This document shows positions 1-5,875 of a stretch of 6,815 nucleotides of DNA, piece after piece (the stretch's first letter is position 1; each line of letters opens with the position of its first letter). This DNA is from Methylophilaceae bacterium UBA5127 (GTDB lineage: Bacteria > Pseudomonadota > Gammaproteobacteria > Burkholderiales > Methylophilaceae). Below the pieces are notes generated by a model. It made no database searches, had not been told where the DNA came from, and saw only the letters and a program-made list of their open reading frames with translations. The position numbers and the translations under genes are program-made. The stretch spans positions 64,342-71,156 of the forward strand of contig DHYP01000033.1 in the NCBI GenBank assembly GCA_002414145.1. Direction: 5' to 3'.

Positions 1-39
1 TTAGAAGGCTGGTGCTCTATCCGGTTGAGCTACGGGCAG
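1..39 (-). tRNA. tRNA-Arg (anticodon TCT), 5' half only, cut by window start
   Basis: Read on the minus strand, positions 39 to 1 give a 7-nt acceptor strand, TA, a D stem GCTC/GAGC with a GG-containing D loop, a 5' anticodon stem CCAGC and the 7-nt loop CTTCTAA. The anticodon TCT lies at 5-3 and reads AGA/AGG-type Arg codons. The sequence ends exactly at the end of the anticodon loop, so the 3' half, T arm and CCA lie outside the window. By standard spacing the first base is C rather than the common G; its partner cannot be seen. It lies 44 nt downstream of the tRNA-Pro gene on the same strand and is probably co-transcribed with it. Confidence 0.85.
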
Positions 40-83
40 ATTTAGTTACATGTTGACAACTAATCGGGTAAACCAAAGAAATT

Positions 84-160
84 TGGTCGGCGTGGAGAGA
101 TTCGAACTCCCGACATCCTGCTCCCAAAGCAGGCGCGCTACCAGGCTACGCTACACGCCG
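84..160 (-). tRNA. tRNA-Pro (anticodon TGG), complete with encoded CCA
   Basis: The minus strand shows a full cloverleaf of 77 nt. The acceptor CGGCGTG (160-154) pairs with CACGCCG, followed by discriminator A and a genomically encoded CCA at 86-84. The anticodon stem is CCTGC/GCAGG with loop TTTGGGA, anticodon TGG at 126-124, and the T loop carries TTCGAAT. It closely matches the proteobacterial tRNA-Pro(UGG) consensus, including the C1-G72 pair typical of bacterial tRNA-Pro. UGG with a modified U34 can read most or all CCN codons. It is the first gene of a small tRNA operon; the 5' end lies about 4 nt from the predicted transcription start, so the 5' leader is very short. Confidence 0.96.
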
Positions 161-163
161 AAG

Positions 164-199
164 AGGCAGAAATATAGCGCAATACTGGCTTTTGGTCAA
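164..199 (-). promoter_or_regulatory. Sigma-70 promoter of the tRNA-Pro/tRNA-Arg operon
   Basis: On the minus strand TTGACC (199-194) is followed by a 17-nt spacer and TATATT (176-171). This puts the start site near 164, just upstream of the tRNA-Pro 5' end at 160. The 20 bases upstream of the -35 box are AT-rich, as for an UP element. Strong promoters close to a stable-RNA 5' end are usual for tRNA operons. Confidence 0.75.
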
Positions 200-207
200 T
201 TCTAATA

Positions 208-223
208 TGCTAAAATTGCGCTT
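208..223 (+). promoter_or_regulatory. Possible extended -10 promoter for folD
   Basis: TGC at 208-210 directly precedes TAAAAT at 211-216, an extended -10 element, with no good -35 box at the normal distance. A start near 223 would give a leader of about 30 nt to the folD ATG at 253. It is the best candidate in the short divergent gap, but weakly supported. Confidence 0.35.
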
Positions 224-252
224 TTATTGATAAATATTGTTTGAATCCAAGC

Positions 253-1107
253 ATGACGGCACAAATTATTAGCGGCAAAAGCATTGCCGAATCATTACTT
301 AACCAAATTCGCCTTCAAATTAACAATCGAATCAGTGCAAGAAAGCGCGCACCTTGTTTAGCAGTTATTTTGATTGGTGCTGACCCCGCCTCTACGATTT
401 ATGTGCGCAACAAGCGTTTGGCCTGCGACAAAGTAGGTATTCAATCCATTTTTCACGATTTACCTACTAGCATCACTCAAGAAGCGCTGTTTGCACTTAT
501 CGATACACTCAATCATGATCCGCATGTAGATGGCATTTTGGTGCAATCTCCTTTGCCTGCCCACATTAATGAAGATCAGCTGATTGAGCGCATCAGCCCA
601 AATAAAGACGTGGATGGCTTTCACCCCTACAACATTGGGCGGCTCGCAGTTAGACAGCCTGCCTTACGCTCTTGCACGCCGTTTGGCGTAATTAAAATGT
701 TAAACTCTTGCAATATTGATCCGATGGGCTTGGATGCTGTGGTAGTAGGTGTTTCTAATCATGTTGGGCGCCCCATGGCGCTGGAATTGTTGTTAGCGGG
801 GTGCACTGTAACCAGTTGCCATCGCCATACCAAGGACTTGGCTGCTCACATTAAAAAGGCAGATTTGGTGGTAGCCGCTGCTGGCAAGCCAGGGCTAATT
901 AAGGGTGAATGGATTAAAGAAGGTGCGATTGTAGTCGACATTGGTATTAATCGTTTGGCTGATGGCACTATTTGTGGCGATGTTGATTTTAATGTCGCTA
1001 AAACACGCGCCGCATACATTACGCCCGTACCTGGCGGTGTTGGACCGATGACCGTCGCGACGCTTATGGAAAACACACTCCTAGCACTTGAAATGTCTGA
1101 AAAATAA
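253..1107 (+). CDS. folD: Bifunctional methylenetetrahydrofolate dehydrogenase / methenyltetrahydrofolate cyclohydrolase FolD
   Basis: This cytosolic enzyme interconverts 5,10-methylene-THF, 5,10-methenyl-THF and 10-formyl-THF using NADP, supplying one-carbon units for purines and formyl-Met-tRNA. The 284-residue protein has the family length and domain order. The N-terminal catalytic domain carries YVRNK with Y50 and the catalytic Lys K54, the ILVQSPLP motif at 96-103 and KDVDGF around D121. The Rossmann NADP site is [12 protein letters not shown] at 163-174, and the C-terminal signature is [12 protein letters not shown] at 260-271. I chose ATG 253 because MTAQIISGK aligns with the E. coli N-terminus MAAKIIDGK; an in-frame TTG at 241 would add four residues. 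Neither start has a strong ribosome-binding site. The gene is divergent from the tRNA operon and 154 nt upstream of dksA, probably a separate unit. Confidence 0.97.
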   Translation: MTAQIISGKSIAESLLNQIRLQINNRISARKRAPCLAVILIGADPASTIYVRNKRLACDKVGIQSIFHDLPTSITQEALFALIDTLNHDPHVDGILVQSPLPAHINEDQLIERISPNKDVDGFHPYNIGRLAVRQPALRSCTPFGVIKMLNSCNIDPMGLDAVVVGVSNHVGRPMALELLLAGCTVTSCHRHTKDLAAHIKKADLVVAAAGKPGLIKGEWIKEGAIVVDIGINRLADGTICGDVDFNVAKTRAAYITPVPGGVGPMTVATLMENTLLALEMSEK

Positions 1108-1184
1108 CCTCATATTTTGTAAACAATCATCTTTTGCATATCTTGGCTATTAGGTGTAAACTCGCGCGATTAAATTTTTTGTTT

Positions 1185-1223
1185 TTGCATAGTCTTTAGT
1201 TGGGCAGTACATCACTTTATATT
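1185..1223 (+). promoter_or_regulatory. Candidate dksA promoter region
   Basis: Two overlapping weak options lie in the folD-dksA gap. TTGCAT (1185-1190) with a 17-nt spacer leads to TACATC (1208-1213). TTTAGT (1195-1200) with a 17-nt spacer leads to a good -10, TATATT (1218-1223). Either gives a leader of roughly 30-40 nt. The folD-dksA gap shows no clear terminator after folD, so some read-through into dksA is possible. Confidence 0.35.
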
Positions 1224-1261
1224 AACTGATTTTTCGACAATTTATAGTCGCTGGAAACAAT

Positions 1262-1684
1262 ATGGCAGAAACCCTTAACAAAACTTTTACCCCTTATCAA
1301 GCAGCAGCTGGTGAGGAATATATGAACAAAAAACAACAAGACCATTTTCGTAAGATTCTTAACGACTGGAAATCCGAATTAAGTCATGATATCGACCGCA
1401 CTGTACATACCATGCAAGACGAAGTAACTAGTTTTGCAGACCCCAATGACCGCGCAAGCCAAGAGTCTGACATGGCACTTGAACTACGCAATCGTGACCG
1501 TGAACGTAAACTCATCAAAAAGATTGATGAAACGCTACGTAACATCGATAACGATGAATATGGATTCTGCGAGGGATGCGGCGTTGAAATCGGCTTAAAA
1601 CGCTTAGAAGCACGGCCTACCGCCACATTATGCATTGACTGTAAAACATTAGATGAAATGCGAGAAAAGCAAGTAGCGAAATAA
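1262..1684 (+). CDS. dksA: RNA polymerase-binding transcription factor DksA
   Basis: DksA enters the RNA polymerase secondary channel and, with ppGpp, represses rRNA and tRNA promoters and activates amino-acid promoters. The 140-residue protein shows the long coiled coil with the tip motif DPNDRA, where D60, D63 and A65 match E. coli D71, D74 and A76. The conserved LELRNRDRERKLIKKI segment lies at 73-88. A C4 zinc finger uses C103, C106, C124 and C127. It is 11 residues shorter than E. coli DksA, all at the N-terminus. I take ATG 1262, preceded by a modest GGAAA at 1253-1257, because it retains YQxxxGEEYMN. A second in-frame ATG at 1322 has a GAGGAA just upstream (1313-1318), but it would remove the conserved N-terminal segment. 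The 3' end is convergent with pnp and is embedded in a perfect hairpin. Confidence 0.97.
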   Translation: MAETLNKTFTPYQAAAGEEYMNKKQQDHFRKILNDWKSELSHDIDRTVHTMQDEVTSFADPNDRASQESDMALELRNRDRERKLIKKIDETLRNIDNDEYGFCEGCGVEIGLKRLEARPTATLCIDCKTLDEMREKQVAK

Positions 1685-1702
1685 AATTTCGCTACTTGCT
1701 TT
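1666..1702. repeat. Perfect 17-bp inverted repeat spanning the dksA stop codon
   Basis: Positions 1666-1682 are exactly complementary to 1686-1702, with a loop of three A residues. The dksA TAA (1682-1684) sits at the apex, so the last codons form the left arm. There is no U-run after the stem on the plus strand (CGGTGAAG follows), so it is a poor intrinsic terminator for dksA. On the minus strand the arm ends in TTTTC, again only a short U-run. It may protect the 3' end, hinder ribosome release, or block pnp read-through. Confidence 0.8.
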
Positions 1703-1755
1703 CGGTGAAGACTAATCCTTAGGTTATGCCGAAACTGGAAGCAGCATGCATTAAT

Positions 1756-1789
1756 AACAAAGCCCGCTTACGCGGGCTTTGTTTATTTT
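1756..1789. terminator. Intrinsic terminator between convergent dksA and pnp
   Basis: A perfect 12-bp stem, 1756-1767 with 1772-1783 (core GCCCGC/GCGGGC), closes a TTAC loop. On the plus strand it is followed by TATTTT, making a standard intrinsic terminator for dksA. Because the arm itself ends in TTTGTT when read on either strand, it can also act on pnp transcripts, though the minus-strand tail (ATTAATG) is poorer in U. It lies 27 nt beyond the pnp stop codon. Confidence 0.85.
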
Positions 1790-1815
1790 CACACAATCAT
1801 TTTTATACAATCTGA

Positions 1816-3933
1816 TTACTCTTGTGGTGCCTCTTCTTTAGCTGGCGCATCAATCAAGGCTTTCATACTCAAACGTACTTTGCCTTTATCATCAATTTCT
1901 ACCACTTTTACTCTCACTACATCACCCTCTTTTACAAAATCACTCACCGCTTTTACGCGCTCATGAGCAATTTGAGAGATATGCACCAAGCCATCTTTGC
2001 CTGGTAATAATGAAACTACAGCACCGAAATCTAGAATCTTGACGACTGGACCTTCGTAAACTTGGCCAACTTCTACTTCAGCCGTAATTTCTGCAATGCG
2101 GCGTTTAGCTTCTTCTCCTTGTTCGCCTGAAGTACACGCAATTTTTACCGTACCATCATCATCAATGTCGATGGTAGTCCCCGTTTCCTTAGTCAATGCT
2201 TGAATGACTGCGCCGCCCTTACCAATCACATCACGGATTTTATCTGGATTGATTTTCATGGTGATAATACGTGGAGCAAATTGAGACATTTCAGTGCTCA
2301 CACCTTCCATGGATTTTTTCATAATCCCCAAGATATGTGCACGGCCTTCTTTAGCTTGTGCTAAGGCCACTTGCATGATTTGTGAGGTGATCCCTGTAAT
2401 TTTAATGTCCATTTGAAGTGCAGTAACACCATTTTCGGTACCCGCCACTTTAAAGTCCATATCACCAAGGTGGTCTTCATCACCCAAGATGTCTGTCAAC
2501 ACCGCCACACGATTGCCTTCTTTAATTAGGCCCATGGCAATACCTGCCACATGATTTTTCATGGGTACGCCTGCATCGATGAGCGCCAAACACCCCCCAC
2601 ATACTGAAGCCATTGAACTAGAGCCATTAGATTCTGTAATTTCGGATACCACGCGCATGGTGTAATCGAAGTCTTCTTTTGCTGGCAATGCTGCAATCAA
2701 CGCACGCTTAGCTAAGCGACCATGTCCGATTTCACGGCGTTTTGGCGTACCTACACGACCAGTTTCACCAGTCGCAAACGGCGGCATGTTGTAGTGCAAC
2801 ATAAAGCGGTCGTTATACTCACCTTGTAATGCATCAATCACTTGCTCATCACGGCCAGTACCTAAGGTTGCCACCACTAAAGCTTGCGTCTCGCCACGGG
2901 TAAACAATGCAGAACCATGTGTACGCGGCAATACGCCAGTGCGAATGCTGATAGGTCGCACTGTACGTGTATCGCGGCCATCAATACGCGGCTCACCATT
3001 TAAAATTTGGCTACGTACTGTTTTGGCTTCTAGTTTAAAAAACTCATCTTTAATTTTATTTGCTTCTAAGGTAGATGTTGTTTCTGTAATTAGTGCTGCC
3101 ATCACACGATTTTTGATTTCATCCAATTTAGCTGAACGTTCACCTTTAGCTTTGATTTTAAATGCCGCATTCACATCTTCTGCAGCCAGCGTTGCTACTT
3201 TTTCAATCAATGCAGTATCTGGTTCTGGTGCAACCCAGTCCCATGCGTCTTTGCCTGCCTCTGCCGCCATTTCATTAATCATTTTAATGACAGATTGCAT
3301 CTGTTCATGACCATACACTACCGCGCCCAACATCACCTCTTCTGAAAGCTCTTGCGCTTCTGATTCCACCATCATCACGGCAGTTTCTGTGGCGGCTACT
3401 ACTAAGTCCAATTTGGTTTCTGTCAGCTGTGTTGCTGTTGGATTAAGCACATATTCACCATCAATATAGCCTACTCGCGCAGCACCTAATGGACCATAAA
3501 ATGGAATGCCAGACAATGACATGGCAGCAGATGCGCCAATGATTGCAGGAATATCCGCATCAATTTCTGGATCAGATGAAAGTACAGTTGCTACCACTTG
3601 CACTTCGTTATAAAAGGCTTCTGGAAACAACGGGCGCAATGGTCGGTCGATTAAACGTGATGTTAATGTTTCTTTTTCAGAAGGACGTCCTTCACGCTTG
3701 AAAAAGCCACCAGGAATTTTACCTGCTGCGTAAGTTTTTTCCATGTAATCTACTGTAAGTGGGAAAAAATCTTGGCCTTCTTTGACTTCTCTTTTACTCG
3801 TAACTGCTACTAAAACAACTGTATCTCCATAACTCACCATTACTGCAGCATCTGCTTGACGTGAGATTTCACCTGTTTCAAGGGTGAGCGTATGCGCACC
3901 GTATTGAATACTTTTCTTTGTAATATTAAACAT
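1816..3933 (-). CDS. pnp: Polyribonucleotide nucleotidyltransferase (PNPase)
   Basis: PNPase is a trimeric 3'-5' phosphorolytic exoribonuclease, often part of the degradosome, releasing nucleoside diphosphates and able to add tails in reverse. The 705-residue protein is full length (E. coli 711). The first RNase PH domain includes [10 protein letters not shown] at 77-86. An alpha-helical linker spans about 230-300. The second, catalytic RNase PH domain carries [13 protein letters not shown] at 338-350, SNGSSSM at 435-441 (phosphate-binding serines 438-440) and [11 protein letters not shown] at 484-494 with metal-binding acidic residues. KH (VIGKGG at 569-574) and S1 (about 622-691) domains follow, then a short Pro/Glu-rich tail. 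ATG 3933 has an AAGGA Shine-Dalgarno (3944-3940) with a 6-nt spacer. It lies 231 nt downstream of rpsO, behind a terminator, the same arrangement as in E. coli. Confidence 0.99.
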   Translation of the reverse strand: MFNITKKSIQYGAHTLTLETGEISRQADAAVMVSYGDTVVLVAVTSKREVKEGQDFFPLTVDYMEKTYAAGKIPGGFFKREGRPSEKETLTSRLIDRPLRPLFPEAFYNEVQVVATVLSSDPEIDADIPAIIGASAAMSLSGIPFYGPLGAARVGYIDGEYVLNPTATQLTETKLDLVVAATETAVMMVESEAQELSEEVMLGAVVYGHEQMQSVIKMINEMAAEAGKDAWDWVAPEPDTALIEKVATLAAEDVNAAFKIKAKGERSAKLDEIKNRVMAALITETTSTLEANKIKDEFFKLEAKTVRSQILNGEPRIDGRDTRTVRPISIRTGVLPRTHGSALFTRGETQALVVATLGTGRDEQVIDALQGEYNDRFMLHYNMPPFATGETGRVGTPKRREIGHGRLAKRALIAALPAKEDFDYTMRVVSEITESNGSSSMASVCGGCLALIDAGVPMKNHVAGIAMGLIKEGNRVAVLTDILGDEDHLGDMDFKVAGTENGVTALQMDIKITGITSQIMQVALAQAKEGRAHILGIMKKSMEGVSTEMSQFAPRIITMKINPDKIRDVIGKGGAVIQALTKETGTTIDIDDDGTVKIACTSGEQGEEAKRRIAEITAEVEVGQVYEGPVVKILDFGAVVSLLPGKDGLVHISQIAHERVKAVSDFVKEGDVVRVKVVEIDDKGKVRLSMKALIDAPAKEEAPQE

Positions 3934-3959
3934 TTATTTTCCTTTTCAATTCAACAAGC

Positions 3960-3981
3960 TGTTATTCACTACCCAATAACA
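3960..3981 (-). promoter_or_regulatory. Small hairpin in the pnp leader
   Basis: On the minus strand TGTTATT (3981-3975) pairs with AATAACA (3966-3960), a 7-bp AU-rich stem with an 8-nt loop GGGTAGTG, ending about 15 nt upstream of the pnp Shine-Dalgarno. In E. coli the pnp leader is a target of RNase III and PNPase autoregulation. This stem is far shorter than a typical RNase III site, so a regulatory role here is only a possibility. Confidence 0.3.
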
Positions 3982-4041
3982 ACCTGTGCATTTCCAAATC
4001 ACCAGTGATGGTTGTAGCACCCGCCACCTAACCTCACTCTT

Positions 4042-4069
4042 GTTTTAGAAATACATCTAATTAACTAAA
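4042..4069 (-). promoter_or_regulatory. Weak candidate pnp promoter
   Basis: Minus-strand TTTAGT (4069-4064), a 16-nt spacer and TAAAAC (4047-4042) lie downstream of the rpsO terminator in an AT-rich stretch. This would give pnp its own transcript, as E. coli pnp has, with a leader of about 100 nt. Both hexamers depart from consensus, so this is the best available candidate rather than a firm call. Confidence 0.25.
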
Positions 4070-4089
4070 TTTGTGATATGTTTTAAAGC

Positions 4090-4126
4090 AAAAAAGCCGA
4101 CGCATATCACCATGCAATCGGCTTTT
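4090..4126 (-). terminator. Intrinsic terminator after rpsO, upstream of pnp
   Basis: On the minus strand AAAAGCCGA (4126-4118) pairs with TCGGCTTTT (4100-4092), and an inner GCAT/ATGC (4115-4112 with 4105-4102) can extend the stem. The 3' side continues as a T6 run at 4095-4090. It is placed like the E. coli rpsO t1 terminator and should make pnp expression partly independent of rpsO. The symmetric arms would also work weakly on the plus strand. Confidence 0.75.
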
Positions 4127-4132
4127 ATCTGA

Positions 4133-4161
4133 TTATAAGAATGAGAAATTCATTCTTATAA
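4133..4161 (-). repeat. AT-rich 12-bp hairpin immediately after the rpsO stop codon
   Basis: TTATAAGAATGA (4133-4144) and TCATTCTTATAA (4150-4161) form a perfect 12-bp stem with a 5-nt loop, beginning 3 nt after the rpsO stop codon and ending 6 nt before the terminator stem. Only two of the pairs are GC, so it is no terminator by itself. Its place matches the rpsO-pnp processing region of E. coli, where RNase E cuts; a processing or stability role is inference. Confidence 0.6.
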
Positions 4162-4164
4162 CAA

Positions 4165-4434
4165 TTACTTACGCAGACTCAAACGCTCAATCAATGTTTG
4201 ATAGCGGCTGACATCTCTACTTTTTAAATAATCCAACAAACGACGACGCTGACTCACCAATGCCAATAAGCCACGACGAGAGTGATTGTCTTTTTTGTTT
4301 GATTTAAAATGCTCGGTCAAGTAACTAATACGGTTTGTTAACAATGCAACTTGTACTTCTGGGCTTGCAGTGTCGTTTGGTGCGCGTTGAAAATCTTTAA
4401 TAATTTTTGCTGTATCTTGTGCTGTAACTGCCAT
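4165..4434 (-). CDS. rpsO: 30S ribosomal protein S15
   Basis: S15 is a primary binder of the 16S rRNA central domain (three-way junction and helix 22), nucleating the platform with S6, S18, S8 and S11. The product of 89 residues has the exact family length. It carries the conserved motifs DTGS-like [14 protein letters not shown] at 20-33, [16 protein letters not shown] at 42-57 (rRNA-binding loop) and [11 protein letters not shown] at 60-70, and ends [10 protein letters not shown] start at ATG 4434, not at the in-frame upstream ATG at 4458. [11 protein letters not shown] matches the S15 N-terminus, and a strong AAAGGA Shine-Dalgarno (4446-4441) sits 6 nt before it and inside the longer reading frame. 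The gene is 124 nt downstream of truB, with its own promoter and a structured leader. Confidence 0.99.
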   Translation of the reverse strand: MAVTAQDTAKIIKDFQRAPNDTASPEVQVALLTNRISYLTEHFKSNKKDNHSRRGLLALVSQRRRLLDYLKSRDVSRYQTLIERLSLRK

Positions 4435-4440
4435 CTTTTT

Positions 4441-4496
4441 TCCTTTAGTTAGCGTCAATGCAAAAGCAGGATTTTAAAATCATCGCCCCGCTAAAG
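4441..4496 (-). promoter_or_regulatory. Structured rpsO leader, candidate S15 autoregulatory element
   Basis: On the minus strand the segment CUUUAGCG (4496-4489) has two mutually exclusive partners. UUAGCG (4494-4489) can pair with CGCUAA (4454-4449), extended across a GGG/A internal loop by CGAUG (4485-4481) with CAUUG (4460-4456). Alternatively CUUUAG (4496-4491) can pair with CUAAAG (4448-4443), which overlaps the Shine-Dalgarno. The inner helix has a C-G pair next to a G-U pair, resembling the G-U/G-C motif S15 recognises in 16S rRNA. S15 represses its own mRNA in several bacteria through different leader folds; this being one is inference. Confidence 0.45.
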
Positions 4497-4512
4497 CATT
4501 CATTTACGATGA

Positions 4513-4548
4513 ACCGCGCATTCTATATTGAATGACAACTTTTAACAA
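4513..4548 (-). promoter_or_regulatory. Sigma-70 promoter of rpsO
   Basis: Minus-strand TTGTTA (4548-4543), exactly 17 nt, then TAGAAT (4525-4520), each matching consensus at four or five positions. It begins 10 nt after the truB stop codon, and the predicted start near 4513 gives a leader of about 79 nt. E. coli also has an rpsO promoter in the truB-rpsO gap. Confidence 0.65.
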
Positions 4549-4558
4549 GTGATTTTAT

Positions 4559-5494
4559 TTAAACTGCTGTTTTTATTGCTTTTATTTGTAACAGCCGCTT
4601 CGGTGCAATTTTTCCATCATCTTGCTGAAAGCCTAAGCCTAAAAATTGATTGTTTTCACTATAAAGACGCAAGTCACCTTCTGAGATTTTGCCAGACTGC
4701 CATACAGGTTGCCCTTGCATCAGGTAATAAGCGGCATCTTGATTTAGAATCATTTTAGGCAAACACTCAATCGCAGAATCCACTGCTAATAACATTCGAT
4801 CCCGCGTTTCTAGGGTCATAGATTCCAACTGCTCAACTGTGACTGCTTGCGAAAGATCATAAGCTGCGGCGGTGATGCGTCGTAATGCAATTAAATGCGC
4901 GCCACACCCGAGTGCATTGCCGATGTCTTCTGCCAAGGTACGAATATAAGTGCCTTTACTGCACGTGACTGTCACTTGTGCAACATCACCCATCAAGCTG
5001 TTGATCGCAATATCGCGAATCGTCACTTGCCTAGCTTCTCGCGCAATTTCTATGCCCGCGCGCGCATATGCATATAAAGCTTTTCCCTCATGTTTTAAAG
5101 CTGAATACATGGGTGGCACCTGACTGATTTCACCAACAAACTGCTGGCAAGCTGCTTGAAACTGTTCATTTGTGAAATTGGCAGGTCGTGTATCGATGAC
5201 CTCGCCTTCTGCATCGGCAGTAGTCGTAGTCACACCAAGTTTAATGGTGGCAACGTAGGTTTTGTCTGCATCCGTGAGGTACTGTGCAAATTTGGTTGCT
5301 TCACCTAAGCAAATAGGCAGCAATCCAGTCGCCAGCGGATCTAATGTGCCTGTATGACCAGCCTTTGCAGCCTGATACAGCCATTTTATTTTTTGTAATG
5401 CTTGATTAGACGAAAACCCCAGTGGTTTATCCAATAAAAGCACGCCACTCACGTCTCTTTTTACACGCTTTTGTTGAATCTTTTTTTCCTGCAC
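4559..5494 (-). CDS. truB: tRNA pseudouridine(55) synthase TruB
   Basis: TruB converts U55 in the T loop of tRNAs to pseudouridine and also acts as a tRNA folding chaperone. The protein is up to 311 residues (E. coli 314). GVLLLDKPLGFSSN at 17-30 opens the catalytic domain. Catalytic Asp52 lies in GHTGTLDPLATG (46-57), followed by the conserved Y80 and CSKGTYIRTLAEDIG at 178-192. A C-terminal PUA-type domain ends with GKIAPKRLLQIK. The start drawn here is a GTG at 5494, 21 nt after the rbfA stop, with no good Shine-Dalgarno. A strong AGGA with a 7-nt A-rich spacer instead precedes an ATT at 5479, and a further GTG lies at 5452. The catalytic core begins after all three, so the function is not in doubt but the N-terminus is. 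Confidence 0.96.
   Translation of the reverse strand: MQEKKIQQKRVKRDVSGVLLLDKPLGFSSNQALQKIKWLYQAAKAGHTGTLDPLATGLLPICLGEATKFAQYLTDADKTYVATIKLGVTTTTADAEGEVIDTRPANFTNEQFQAACQQFVGEISQVPPMYSALKHEGKALYAYARAGIEIAREARQVTIRDIAINSLMGDVAQVTVTCSKGTYIRTLAEDIGNALGCGAHLIALRRITAAAYDLSQAVTVEQLESMTLETRDRMLLAVDSAIECLPKMILNQDAAYYLMQGQPVWQSGKISEGDLRLYSENNQFLGLGFQQDDGKIAPKRLLQIKAIKTAV
5477..5490 (-). promoter_or_regulatory. Shine-Dalgarno-like AGGA in front of an ATT codon in early truB
   Basis: Minus-strand AGGA (5490-5487) is followed by seven bases and ATT (5479-5477). The arrangement is almost identical to the rpsO site (AGGA, six bases, ATG). If used, TruB would start at codon 6 of the longer frame and have 306 residues. 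AUU starts are rare, so this stays a candidate. Confidence 0.35.
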
Positions 5495-5515
5495 TTTGTT
5501 AAGTCTTAAGCTTCG

Positions 5516-5875
5516 TTAGGTTTTGGGCTTGGAGTCTGAAGCTAATGCTGCATCTATCAATTGTGCCATTTTCATGCCATTATCAATTGAGTCGTCATAT
5601 ACAAAATGAAGTTGTGGTACGGTGCGCAAAAGCATGCGTTTAGCGACCTGTGTGCGCAAAAATCCTGCTGATTTTTCTAATCCCTGCTGCGTGCTAGCAC
5701 TTGCTTTCGCTGCTGTATAAAAAATCTTGGCATGTGCCATGTCGCCAGAAACCTCTACTTCCGTGATGGTAACCATGCCAATTCTTGGGTCTTTAACTTC
5801 AAACTGAAGCAAATCCGCCAGTTCTCGGCGCATTTGTTCAGCAATACGTGTATTTCTTGAAAACTCTTTGGCCAT
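5516..5875 (-). CDS. rbfA: 30S ribosome-binding factor RbfA
   Basis: RbfA is a cold-adaptation factor that binds the 30S subunit near the 3' minor domain and helix 1 region of 16S rRNA and helps late maturation. The protein has 119 residues, slightly shorter than E. coli (133) because of a shorter C-terminal tail. MAKEFSRNTRIAEQM opens the KH-like fold. KDPRIGMVT lies at 28-36, SAGFLR at 69-74 (the kinked-helix interruption typical of RbfA) and VPQLHFVYD at 86-94. The ATG follows the infB stop codon with no gap (TAAATG), and no clear Shine-Dalgarno is seen, so translation is probably coupled to infB. truB follows in the same direction. A role in 30S assembly fits its location between IF2 and S15. 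Confidence 0.97.
   Translation of the reverse strand: MAKEFSRNTRIAEQMRRELADLLQFEVKDPRIGMVTITEVEVSGDMAHAKIFYTAAKASASTQQGLEKSAGFLRTQVAKRMLLRTVPQLHFVYDDSIDNGMKMAQLIDAALASDSKPKT

Noticed and set aside
241..252. TTG start adding four residues to folD
   Set aside because: There is no Shine-Dalgarno and no homology for the extra residues; the family N-terminus aligns at ATG 253.
1235..1250. CGAC/GTCG inverted repeat in the dksA leader
   Set aside because: The stem is only 4 bp with an 8-nt loop, expected by chance.
2939..3310. 123-residue open frame on the plus strand inside pnp
   Set aside because: It lies fully antisense to well-conserved pnp codons, has no ribosome-binding site and resembles no protein I know; a shadow frame. 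The same applies to the other antisense frames at 846-1076, 1384-1635, 1822-2007, 4549-4758, 4895-5077 and 6273-6509.
3999..4010. ATCAC/GTGAT inverted repeat in the pnp leader
   Set aside because: Five pairs with a 2-nt loop is too small for a hairpin and has no clear operator match.
4435..4458. Upstream ATG giving rpsO eight extra residues
   Set aside because: The added stretch contains the Shine-Dalgarno AAAGGA and poly-A of the true start, and S15 has 89 residues from ATG 4434.
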